From assembly GCF_000002235.5 (NCBI RefSeq), contig NW_022145610.1:31924306-31988305 (forward strand): a stretch of 64,000 bases of DNA, in the 5' to 3' direction. The translations under genes and the position numbers were made by a program. Under the pieces are notes generated by a model, which was not told the origin of the DNA, searched no databases, and saw only the letters and a list, made by a program, of their open reading frames with translations. This DNA is from Strongylocentrotus purpuratus (Eukaryota > Echinodermata > Echinoidea > Camarodonta > Strongylocentrotidae). The first letter of the stretch is position 1. The number at the start of each line of letters is the position of its first letter. Below, piece by piece: positions 1 to 8,287 of the stretch.

Positions 1-153
1 GTTGATGGCAACATGACAGCGACCAAAGAGAGTGAAAAGATTGCGGTACGTAGCTGCAACCTGTTCTGCTTCCCTGATGAGTGGCTCACTGTCTGGGCAC
101 AGCTGCCTCATCGTATCAGCTACTCTTGTGGTAAGTCTGATGATGTTGTCAGG
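1..153 (-). CDS. RAG1L: RAG1L exon 9, partial at window edge
   Basis: Acceptor CTCATGTACAG with phase-0 entry. It encodes PDNIIRLTTRVADTMRQLCP and onward to LFGRCHVAIN, the counterpart of the RAG1 helices around ETVDAVCELIPSEE. The frame is still open at base 1. The zinc histidines and the third catalytic acid would come after it. Confidence 0.87.
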
Positions 154-3100
154 CTGTACATGAGGATATGATATCAATTAGAATAGAGTTATGGCCATTA
201 TTCTGTGAGGAAGAAAGATTAAATTTTTCATATGTTATTTTCAACTTGCACGTTTGGTGCCATGCACTTGTAATTGTAGTAAAAGAGTGCTATACTATAC
301 TCACTTTGAGGCACTTGTGAACGTGGTTGCCAACAAAACTCATTCCGTGAAATGCCTGTCTCTGAACATGCATATCTTGCAGGGCTTGATCCAAGCTGGC
401 TGCAATCATACCACTGGCCACAGATACCTTCTTCGACTTGTTCAGTGCAACTTTCTGTATTGGTAAGACAAAGAGATACCTCAGACTTTATAATGATGCA
501 TGTCTGCTATCCAAGCATATTGGATTTAATAGGGGAGAGAATAAGTTGTTGGTTTTGAGGAATACAAGTATATAAGAAATCAATACGCACCACATCATTT
601 ATCTCGGAATCCTTTTCCTTGACAGATTCTTGGAGAAGTTGGAGTGGTTGAGAAGCAGCTTCCTCAGGATACAGGAGAATGAAGCATGATAGCTGCTCCA
701 TCAAATCCTTGCGCTCCTCTTCCTTCTCTGCCAGCCTAGCCTCCAGTCTATGTCGCTCCACCATGTACACCATGTTCTTTGACAGGTTGACTGGGTTGTC
801 CTGTGGAGCAAGGTAAGCCACAGTCTGGAGGTCGAGCTGGTGGCATGCCTTCTCCATACTGTTGAAGTGTTTCAGAAACAATCCAAGACTTATGTGTAGT
901 CCAGGAGGGCATACCTGCAAAATAAAAGAAAGAAAGAGTAATTGATAGCATTGAAAACTAGATGGAATTCGAAAATGATGCCTCCGTCATAGAACAATTT
1001 TACAAACCGAAACGGAAGAAATTTTTCAAATTCAAGTTCAATTGTAATCCATTAACATGTTCTCAGAATATCGTGATTACAAGCAATTTCTCATATACAT
1101 ATATGACCCTTTGATCTTTGACCTCATGACCCTTAGATCTACTCAGTTCATTGGCTCTGCAAGATGTCCTGAGTTAAATAGTAATCCATCTGTCAGTTCT
1201 AATGAGAATGCGTTCACAAGCTATTTTTGCATACATAATGAGCCCATGACCTTTGATCTTATGAACCAAGAATCTACTCAGTTCGTTGGCTCTGCACGAT
1301 ACATACATCATCTAAGTTTGGCAGGAATCCATCAATCGGTTCTTGAGATAACGCGATCACGAGCTGTTTTTGCATACATAATGTGCGCTGTGACCTTTGA
1401 CCTCGTGACCCCAAAATCTTATCAGTTCATCGGCTCTGCAAGTAACATACATGACCTAAGTTTGGCAGGAATCCATCAATTGGTTCTTGAGATAACGCGA
1501 TCACGAGCTGTTTTTGCATACATTATGAGCCTTGTGATCTTTGACCTCGTGACCCCAAAATCTAATCAGTTCATTGGCTCTGCAAGATACATACATGACC
1601 AAAGTTTGGCAGGAATCCATCAATCGGTTCTTCAGATAACGCGATCACAAGCTGTTTTTGCATACATAATGAGCCCTGTGACCTTTGACCTTTGACCTCG
1701 TGACCCCAAAATCTAGTCAGTTCATCAGCTCTGCAAGATACATACATGACCAAAGTTTGGCAGGAATCCATTAATCGGTTCTTCAGATAACGCGATCACG
1801 AGAACGGGACGTACACCCGAAAACATAATGCCTCCGGCTACTTCGTAACGGAGGCACAAAAAGTGAATGAATCAATTGCATGCATGTTGATTGAATGATG
1901 AAAGGAAAAAATGGTCATATATGAGAATGAGATTTTATTAAAACTTTTGTTATACCTGATCGATGGGGATTGTAACAAGGGGCTGACGCACTACGTTGAA
2001 GTGGTCCTTTGCCCTTTTGGAGCCAGAGTGATTGAACTGGTGGAGGTGTTCCTCAAGAGTTGCTAGAGTCCTACTCTGTCTCTCCCCTCTTTCAGTTGCT
2101 AGCTTCATCATGTCCTGCTTGCTGGCAAGACAGTACAGGCAGCAGTGACAACCTTGACAGAGGGTTGGGGGGGGGGGGATGAATAATCATTACAATTTTT
2201 CCTGATGTGTGATAAGGGGAAAAAGTCATGATATAGGAAGCATTAAAGTCATGATATAGGAATCATTAAATTCAATAATTTAATGATTTTCCTTTTCCAA
2301 TATCAAATTGTGAAAAAATTAGTTTTTTCCTTCTAAAATTTGATATGCACTTACCATTTGGACCTGTTAAGCCATAGATTTTAGAGAGGTAAGCATAGTC
2401 CCCAAAATGGAATACTCGCAACGGTCTGCCTCTGAGGAAGAAGAGAGGAATTGTTGACTTGAATTAAACTTGTGCCAATTAAAGTATCCAGCTGTTCATG
2501 AATTATGTACCATTTCATATCATTGAGGTCTTTTATGTTTTGAATTGCACTGATATATTGTTTTGTTGTTGTCTATCTTCATACCATTTTATTTGTTACT
2601 TTCCATTATCGTATTTATATACTTATTCATCTTTTTCATCTTTAATTAGTTTCTATTTTTTTTAATCGTTTTCTACAGGATTTTAGATACTGGTAGCCTC
2701 TGACTGCACGATACTATCAATCATTATTTTCAAATATATAAGGTATGTAAATATTAGACAAAGACAACTATACCTCCATGTTTTAGTTGTTAGTTGTTCT
2801 ACCTCAGCAGAAAACCCCTGTAGAGCCAGCTGTAGATTGAATATGCTGTCAACAGCATTAAACATGAGGACAATGATGGTGTTCTGCACACTGTTGGGTC
2901 GTGACACATTGCATATTTGGAGCATCATCTTGAAGGAGGAACCTCCCTTATCCCCTCCGACCTTCAGCCATACTTCCCCTCTTGTGTCATCAAAGGATAG
3001 AAGGTTCAGCCTGTGGAGAAGAGAGGGAAAATGAATGTTAGATTTGCTGTTACTATCCAAACAAGCAATGTATATTTAATGGAGTCATATTGCAGATAGT

Positions 3101-5433
3101 AACAAAAACATTAGTGACAAAAAAATTAAATCACATTATAGTTTGTGCATCCATTGGATGGGTAGTGACTTACTTCTCGTATTCGTCTAGTAGTGACATG
3201 ACCTTTCTCTCCAATGAGGAAACTTTGACAAGCGGAGTCTTAGTGATCTCTGTCTCTTTCCTCTCCTCATTGTGGAATTGGAGGGGAACCCATTCCCCCT
3301 CCAGGTTATCCCCGATCACTTTCGCCTCTTGTGCCCGCACCTTCTTTTCACAATCTGATGCAATGTTGTGCTCCTTTAGCCATCTGAAAAAAGGATGACA
3401 AATTTATTAACTGCTTGACTTCTTGGTTTCTCCCCTCTTCCCCACAAAATGTAAAGTTCTTTAGAAAAATTAATGTCGTCACAAAATGATATTGAATAAA
3501 CATTTTTATTGTTAAATGATAAAAGAACATATTACTACCACTGCCAACCATGTGTTCCTTACTTTTTTAGTTTCCTTGTCATCTTCCAGCTAAGGCGAAG
3601 CATTGACCTCATGGTGAGCATGTCAACATCCTTGATCTTGATAGAAGATGGGTCATCCAAAGCCCCTGCCCTGTGAGCCATGGTGACCTCATGCTGGAAC
3701 TGGACAGCTGACCCCTCTGAGATGTCATCCCTGATGCTGGCGAGTTGAAGGCTCCTTCTCCGCTTTGTAGCTGGAGTGCTGTCTGCTGAACTTTTTTGGG
3801 GCTTCGTGATTAGTTTTGTAACCAGAGGCTTTTCATATGTGAAGAAAGGCAGGAAATTAAGTTGAGATGGTCATCTTAAAATTATAGTATAACGTTTTTA
3901 TCCATCATGAAAACTGGGTCATGATCTCTAGAACACAATGTGTCAGAAGGGATATTCCGCATGGCACAACAAAAATGAAATGAAATTATTTAAATGTTGA
4001 CAAAGATCAGCTTATGGTATGTTTGTTTTTTCTTCATGATATCAACTAAATTACAGCAAGACTTGATTAAAATGAAATATTATTGAATATAATTTCTGTG
4101 CTGTCATGTCATTTTTAATTAAGTTCCTTTTTAACCTTACCAGTATATTATAATCGCATGTGACCAAAGGACAGATGTAGTAGCTGAACAATTTATCCTT
4201 ACAGGACAGTTGTGAAACTTACCAGGGGGTGCGGTTATCATTGGGTATACATGTAATTGCAAGATAATATTTGTTTGTTCACTGTGAAAGTTTACCATGG
4301 CAAACCTGCAGAAAAATTGAATACAGTTTATTTGATGATTAGCTCCCTTACAAAGGCCTTAAATCTATTTTTTGAAATTTATCTTGAATAGGCCTACATG
4401 TAATCGTAATGTTAATACAGCAGATTGTTAGTATAAAAAATATTTGAAAAAAAAGAGGGGAAAAGATGCAACTTACTTGTCCTCTTGTTCTGTATACAGC
4501 AGTAGCACCGTCTTTAGAAGCATGTAACTTTTCTCTGAGTATGACTGTGCCAATGTCCTCCTTCTGCTGAGGGGTGAGTTGGCTGATTAAGTTGTTGATG
4601 GTTTGTTTGTGAATATAATGTCGATCATGTACGACTATTGATCCACTAGTGGAAGGATGGCTGTGTTGTGTTGCTTTGTCATAAGTGAGGTTTGTGTTGC
4701 ATTGCTTGCATGATATGTCTGATTTTTTAAGAATGTTCTGAAAGTATGTGGGTGCTGGAGTTAGAGACTGGAAATGTATCTGTGAATGGCAGGTGGGGCA
4801 TGAAAAATGGACACAAAAATCGGACACGAACAAGTTATGTACACAAGACATACAAAACAAATGTTCACAAGGTGTTGAGACAGGACAAACAAAGACACAT
4901 TCACATATTCTGCAACAAAATGGGCTGTCATTAGCTACCCCAAACCTCTCTTTGAAGGAATCTTCATTGTCGATGACAATGTCAGCCACCCTTGAATTTA
5001 CTTTCAGGGAATCCAGTGTGGCATTGATTGAGCGGTCTATCTTGGGACGACCCGTGCTTTTTTTCTTGGAAGGGCGCCCCCCAAGCGACATTTTTCGGGA
5101 ATTGGTACAAACTGCACAGTTTGGGTTTGGTCTGTGTGTTGCCCAGGTTGCTGTTGGCACCCATTTGTTCCTTGGTGATAGCATACCCGTGTAACACGCC
5201 TTACAAAATTGCTTGGGATGGATGTTGTGGTCATCTTCCTGAACTGAAACGTACCGACTTATTAAATGGAAATAATTACCAACTTCGTATGATGTCGGGT
5301 GTTTGGAGAGCATTTGGCCACAAAGCCTACAAAGCTTTGCCAAATGGATTAAATGCTCATACAACCCCCCTCCCCCCAGCACGTCCACCACACCTTTACT
5401 CCCTCCAGTCGCAGGCCTAGGCTGACACGACAT
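1..5433 (-). CDS. RAG1L: RAG1-like (RAG1L) gene, nine exons, 3' end off the left edge
   Basis: Exons (minus strand): 4477-5433, 3563-3828, 3174-3383, 2774-3010, 2355-2431, 1956-2152, 591-914, 305-454, 1-153. All junctions are GT-AG, phases match, and the joined frame is open for 857 codons. ATG 5433 is the first after in-frame stops near 5478-5483. Seen: N-terminal CxxC clusters (C35/C38, C77/C80, C106/C109), RING finger (C174-C215), CxxC...HxH finger (242-259), a WLKVGGDKGG motif (D498) and GDYAYL (D568) followed by CLYC (587-590). Known: mouse RAG1 has RICG, a CQIC RING, D600, D708 and C727/C730 in the same order. RAG1 is the DDE recombinase of V(D)J joining, and RAG1L proteins are transposases or their domesticated relatives. 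The C-terminal part with the zinc histidines and the catalytic Glu should lie left of base 1. Whether it is an active ProtoRAG-type transposon or a host gene cannot be told here; the unbroken frame argues against a pseudogene. Confidence 0.93.
305..454 (-). CDS. RAG1L: RAG1L exon 8
   Basis: Acceptor ACCAATACAG, donor AAA|GTGAGT; 150 nt, phase 0. It encodes KVALNKSKKVSVASGMI... and ends QAFHGMSFVGNHVHKCLK, which parallels IMRMNGNFARKLM of RAG1. Confidence 0.88.
591..914 (-). CDS. RAG1L: RAG1L exon 7
   Basis: Acceptor TTATTTTGCAG, donor GTG|GTGCGT; 324 nt, phase 0 both sides. It begins VCPPGLHISLGLFLKHFN, the counterpart of RAG1 SIDALHCDIGNAAEFYKIF, then a charged helical stretch (HRLEARLAEKEEERKDLMEQ) and ends SEINDV. 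An ORF runs past the donor to 507, but the in-phase acceptor at 454 and the homology downstream favour splicing. Confidence 0.9.
979..1856. repeat. Intronic repeat element with short inverted ends (RAG1L, between exons 6 and 7)
   Basis: It begins TGCCTCCGTCA (979-989) and ends TAACGGAGGCA (1846-1856), inverted copies with one mismatch. A second TGCCTCCGGCTAC sits at 1829. The interior is mostly a 144-bp tandem repeat. It is probably a non-autonomous DNA element; no coding capacity or clear target duplication is seen. Confidence 0.6.
1108..1800. repeat. 144-bp tandem repeat, about five units
   Basis: The recurring TGAYCTTTGA block starts at 1112, 1247, 1391, 1535 and 1679: spacings 135, 144, 144, 144. 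Units share GCATACATAATGAGC, CTCTGCAAGATACATACATG and GATAACGCGATCAC. Because 144 is divisible by three, a 212-codon open frame runs through (1057-1695); I treat it as non-coding. Confidence 0.85.
1956..2152 (-). CDS. RAG1L: RAG1L exon 6: CxxC zinc knuckle after D708
   Basis: Acceptor CTCTGTCAAG (behind a G/C homopolymer run), donor CAG|GTATAA; 197 nt. It starts in GCHCCLYCLASKQDMM: C587 and C590 match RAG1 C727/C730 (YICTLC), part of the zinc site that holds the RAG1 active site together. It ends FNVVRQPLVTIPIDQ. Confidence 0.92.
2355..2431 (-). CDS. RAG1L: RAG1L exon 5: second catalytic Asp
   Basis: A short 77-nt exon, acceptor TTCTTCCTCAG, donor G|GTAAGT. It encodes GRPLRVFHFGDYAYLSKIY plus GLTGPN. 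D568 of GDYAYL aligns with RAG1 D708 (GTGYDEKL). It is too short for a plain ORF scan, but the splice phases on both sides fit exactly. Confidence 0.92.
2774..3010 (-). CDS. RAG1L: RAG1L exon 4: first catalytic Asp
   Basis: Acceptor CTTCTCCACAG, donor AG|GTATAG; 237 nt. It contains EVWLKVGGDKGGSSFKMM; the Asp of GGDKGG (D498) aligns with mouse RAG1 D600 (VKESCDGMGD), the first metal ligand of the RNase H-fold DDE core. The rest (CNVSRPNSVQNT and on to QLTTKTWR) is the strand/helix part up to the second Asp. D498-D568 is 70 residues against 108 in mouse RAG1, so the intervening segment is shorter, as in non-vertebrate relatives. Confidence 0.92.
3174..3383 (-). CDS. RAG1L: RAG1L exon 3
   Basis: Acceptor TTTTTTCAG, donor AA|GTAAGT; 210 nt, entering and leaving with the phases exons 2 and 4 need. 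It starts WLKEHNIASDCEKKV and ends KVMSLLDEYEK. The end corresponds to the RAG1 stretch just before the D600 strand (SALMDMEEDI...). Confidence 0.88.
3563..3828 (-). CDS. RAG1L: RAG1L exon 2
   Basis: The acceptor is a pyrimidine-rich stretch ending AAAAG and the donor is AA|GTAAGG; 266 nt, phase 0 to phase 2. The peptide starts PLVTKLITKPQ, has a basic KRRRSLQLASIRDD stretch, and ends MLRLSWKMTRKLKK. The end lines up with the YHKMYRTVKAI region of RAG1 between the nonamer-binding and catalytic domains. I see no clear nonamer-binding domain. The acceptor is the weakest junction of the model. Confidence 0.82.
3829..4476 (-). other. RAG1L intron 1
   Basis: 648 bases between the exon 1 donor and exon 2 acceptor. 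AT-rich, and I see no conserved frame, RNA gene or clear repeat in it. Confidence 0.7.
4477..5433 (-). CDS. RAG1L: RAG1L exon 1: zinc-binding N-terminus and RING finger
   Basis: Encodes residues 1-319 and ends in CAA|GTAAGT. LCRLCG, HPKQFCKAC and NCAVC parallel LCRICG, HPTEFCHNC and SCDIC of vertebrate RAG1. A GGRPSKKK...GRPK basic stretch (about 118-131) resembles an AT-hook; in vertebrate RAG1 a GGRPR motif instead lies after the RING, in the nonamer-binding domain. The RING reads C-x2-C-x11-C-x-H-x2-C-x2-C...C-x2-C (174, 177, 189, 191, 194, 197, 212, 215), the RAG1 spacing, and is followed by CKQC (242-245) with H257/H259. In RAG1 this region dimerises and has ubiquitin-ligase activity; that role is inferred here. 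Reading past the donor gives a hydrophobic tail ending at 4348, which I take as intron. Confidence 0.92.
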
Positions 5434-5700
5434 TGAAGGGGTGGGACCACAGTGACGGTGTGAAAGAGGCTTTTACTAAAAACTTTTAGTGAGGCTGATG
5501 GTAAAATCAGATTATTGACAGATAAAAAAGATGGACTTATACTGTTATAGAGACAAAGAAGATCGAGTACTTGGAAAAAACACTATGACAACATAAAACA
5601 CAATGCCACCAACCCTTAAAAACTCTTTCTGTTTATGATATAATTATGAAAAGATTGTTGACAAAATTAAGTGTGTAAAATCTCACCCCTGCCGTACGCG
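5434..5700 (-). promoter_or_regulatory. 5' flank of RAG1L, promoter not resolved
   Basis: Upstream of ATG 5433 the frame is closed by stops at about 5478-5483. I see no convincing TATA box or initiator. On the minus strand CACTGTG starts at 5454 and points toward the gene; CACTATG occurs on the plus strand at 5581-5587. Both resemble RAG/Transib terminal heptamers but may be chance. Confidence 0.3.
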
Positions 5701-5704
5701 TACA

Positions 5705-5713
5705 GAAGAGAGA

Positions 5714-5748
<35 letters not shown>

Positions 5749-5878
5749 AGAGAGAGAGAGAGAGAGAGAGTGAGGAAAAAAAAAGGGGGGGGGGGGTGGA
5801 GGCTAGCTAGGCGCCTAGGCGAGGGAGAGAGATGGAGAAAAAAAAAGAGAGAGATATAGAGAGGGGGGGGGGGGGGGA
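5705..5878. repeat. GA microsatellite followed by A/G runs
   Basis: (GA)n with a few interruptions to about 5770, then A runs, two long G runs and more GA. Simple sequence only; the Arg/Glu-rich open frame through it is an artefact. Confidence 0.9.
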
Positions 5879-6008
5879 GTGGAAGAGTGGCTTAATTTTC
5901 ATGTCTTAATGTTTCCACTTAAAACAAAACATTGTAAATAATTCTTTCGGGCCTAATACTAAATTGAATTTCTACTTGACTTAATAATCAAATTAGCCTA
6001 CTCCTCTC

Positions 6009-6162
6009 CAGGCGCGTAGCCAGAGTTCGACGTTTGGGGGGGGGGGGGGGCACATTCATGTAATCGATCGAGGTAAAAAAAAAGGGGTCCAAAAAAGTTC
6101 AACCGATCTTGGAAATTTTAGGGGGCACGTGCCCCCCCCCCCTCCCCTTGGCTACGCGCCTG
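6009..6162. mobile_element. hAT-type MITE, 154 bp, with 8-bp target duplication
   Basis: The left end CAGGCGCGTAGCCA and right end TGGCTACGCGCCTG are perfect 14-bp inverted repeats starting with CAG. The element is flanked by direct copies of CTCCTCTC (6001-6008 and 6163-6170). An 8-bp duplication and CAG termini are hAT hallmarks. The interior is G-run, A-rich, C-run, with no coding capacity. Confidence 0.88.
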
Positions 6163-6260
6163 CTCCTCTCTTTCACTCTCCCTCCATGATCGATCTCTGT
6201 CTTTTTCCACTTTCTTCCTCTCTCTCCCAAGTTTGTACATTGCTTGTTGTCTTTCATTAT

Positions 6261-6425
6261 AGTATTAATGACTGCTTTGAGAGAAATAGTTGTTTTATTA
6301 CGCTCAAGGGAAGGTTAGAATTGTGCTATTCCCCGAGGCTTGCCGAGGGGAATAGCCCAATTGTAACCTTCCCGAGAGCGTATGAAAACAACTATTTCTC
6401 GAATATTAAAGCAGTCATTAATACT
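6261..6425. repeat. Foldback (long inverted repeat) element
   Basis: The two arms (about 6261-6339 and 6342-6425) are imperfect reverse complements meeting at GAGGCTTGCCGAGG. AGTATTAATGACTGCTTT on the left pairs with its complement at the right end. It would form a roughly 80-bp hairpin with almost no loop. It is probably a MITE or an inverted duplication; no target duplication identified. Confidence 0.75.
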
Positions 6426-6483
6426 TTTATATGCCGAAAAAAAATAGACTAAAAAATAAAAAATAAAAAAATCCTTTTTTTTG

Positions 6484-6563
6484 GTCGAAGATGAGATTCG
6501 AACTCTTGCGTACAAAAGGTGTTGTATCTTCAGTCAGCGCCTCAGACCTCTCGGCCTCTCGAC
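6484..6563 (-). pseudogene. tRNA-Leu-like relic
   Basis: On the minus strand GGCCGAGAGGTCTGAGGCGC resembles the A-box half of animal tRNA-Leu, and GAGTTCGAATCTC is a B box. The ends GTCGAGA and TCTTCGAC can form most of an acceptor stem, but the anticodon stem does not pair. It is a decayed tRNA-Leu or the head of a tRNA-derived SINE. Confidence 0.6.
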
Positions 6564-6566
6564 CTC

Positions 6567-7240
6567 TCGAAATGCTTGGCAGTTTTGTACGATATATACA
6601 TTAAAATGGATTGAAACCGGCTTCGCGTGTGATGAATGCTTCGCAAAAGCTCCATATACGGACTCTTCTTTTACTTTTGCAATGCATATTGGCACGAACT
6701 TAGATCAAGATCTATCGGCAGATGTTGTTTTTTTGTTTTTGAGAGTTAATTTTCGTCTTCATGTCAACAATGCAAGATAAAATTGTCGGTAAGATCGATC
6801 GAGATTCAATTGTATTGAAATTGCCGACCAATTTTTCGCACACGTATGGTATCCTCCATCGCTCAAACCATTTTTTAACATGTAAACCTATGGGGTAACC
6901 ATGGAGACTGACCTATTTTTTTAATAACCATGGTTATTAAAAATATTGAAATGTTTTATGCATGGTTACCGGGAATTTTACAGGAACAGTTGAAGTTTAT
7001 GAATGCAATTCGACCAATCAGATGGCTGGATTTCTTAAGTGAGGTATATAATATCCTATATAGAGTAACGTTCATGTGACTTATAAATGCCAATGATGAA
7101 CTATGATCACGAAATCACTGATAAATCACATTTCGACTCCAAGTTATAAGAAATAGTCATGGCAGCCATTATTCACATGTTTTATAATTTTTTTTAAAAA
7201 ATTAAAAAAATCTGTTAAAAACCTATAGGCTATTTATCAA
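6567..7240. other. Intergenic, no gene seen
   Basis: AT-rich unique-looking DNA. The only clear structure is a perfect 26-bp palindrome centred on CCATGG at 6918-6943. Confidence 0.6.
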
Positions 7241-7267
7241 GTACCGTACCCTGCCCAGTTACCGCCC
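7241..7267 (+). repeat. Left terminal inverted repeat of the 3.6-kb element
   Basis: 27 bp, 24 matching the reverse complement of 10839-10865. Outside it the two flanks no longer match, beyond one shared A. Confidence 0.7.
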
Positions 7268-7718
7268 CCCTGTTACCAGTGGCTTATTAGACACAACGGC
7301 CGTCTTCCATCGCCCGAGTTTCTACGGTGCGCAATGAAGGCGTGCGACTAACTTGCCTATAGCAGCATACACGTTGTAAGGAACATGTGCACGAAATATG
7401 GTACACTGTCGATCGCCCATTTAACGGAGATACGCGAATGACGTCACTGTGCAGCAGTCAGCTATGCGCTTATTTAGGTGTGAATCAACCTTTTTAAAAA
7501 ACATCAAGTTCCTATTCAAAACTATCAGAAAAAAAATATGGTGGAAATTTTACTTTTGTTTAAAGAGATATGGAAGTTTAAATTCCTGATGTTTTACCTG
7601 AGCAAATTTCTTGCGAAAATTATTATTTATAAAAAAGTTATCGAGGCTTGAACTCGGCCATGTCGCCCTGTGATGCCCCTGCCCTATTTCCGCCCACTCA
7701 AACACACGCGCTAGTTCA

Positions 7719-8132
7719 GTGTATGTACCGTGCGTTGTTTATGCTCTAACAGAGAAAAGGTTATCTGCCCGTGGTTTTTTAGTCTATTTGTGTGTTTTTA
7801 GGTCTGCGGTTGGTTTTTTGAAAGTGCACACTTCATTGTCTTTTTTCCATGATAAAACACTCGGTTTACTCCATAAAATCGCAACTCGAGAGTATGAAGA
7901 AGGTGAAGAATACACAAATACTATAAAACTACATTCGACCTATAAACAGTTTGTAAATAGGGAATTCACCCCCCCCCCCGTATATGTTGACCTACATTTT
8001 GCAAATAAAAGAAAGATCATAAATGAGATAACATGGTCACCAGGCATAAAACTCTTTACTGGGATTACAGCCATGCAGTTGTCAAAATCTGCCAGACGGA
8101 ATGTTGTTTCACTTTTTGATGAGCAATCATAA
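7719..8132 (+). CDS. Unrecognised ORF, 137 codons, inside the 3.6-kb element
   Basis: It runs from MYVPCVVYALTEKRL to SLFDEQS. The second half (HDKTLGLLHKIATREYEEGE, WSPGIKLFTGITAMQLSKSA) has ordinary amino-acid composition and could be a real or former exon, but a C run interrupts it and I recognise no family. It may be a remnant of an element protein, or chance. Confidence 0.2.
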   Translation: MYVPCVVYALTEKRLSARGFLVYLCVFRSAVGFLKVHTSLSFFHDKTLGLLHKIATREYEEGEEYTNTIKLHSTYKQFVNREFTPPPVYVDLHFANKRKIINEITWSPGIKLFTGITAMQLSKSARRNVVSLFDEQS

Positions 8133-8287
8133 CCGTGCTACTAAACTTAACATTTTGCAGGCTCACTTGCATGGTCTACAAAATAATCATTTAGAGGTGG
8201 CCATTCATTTTTTGTTGAGTTTACAACCAGAAAATAAAATTCAGTGTAAATTGAGTAGCTGTTTATTTATTGCCCTTTGAAGGTTCT

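Noticed and set aside
1057-1695. 212-codon plus-strand frame in the RAG1L intron
   Set aside because: Produced by a 144-bp tandem repeat divisible by three, inside an intron of the opposite strand.
4748-5420. Plus-strand and alternative minus-strand frames over RAG1L exon 1
   Set aside because: Shadows of the RING/zinc exon, which has clear family motifs in its own frame.
5581-5587. CACTATG (ProtoRAG-type terminal heptamer) on the plus strand
   Set aside because: It points away from RAG1L, so it cannot be that element's right end; seven bases occur by chance at this scale.
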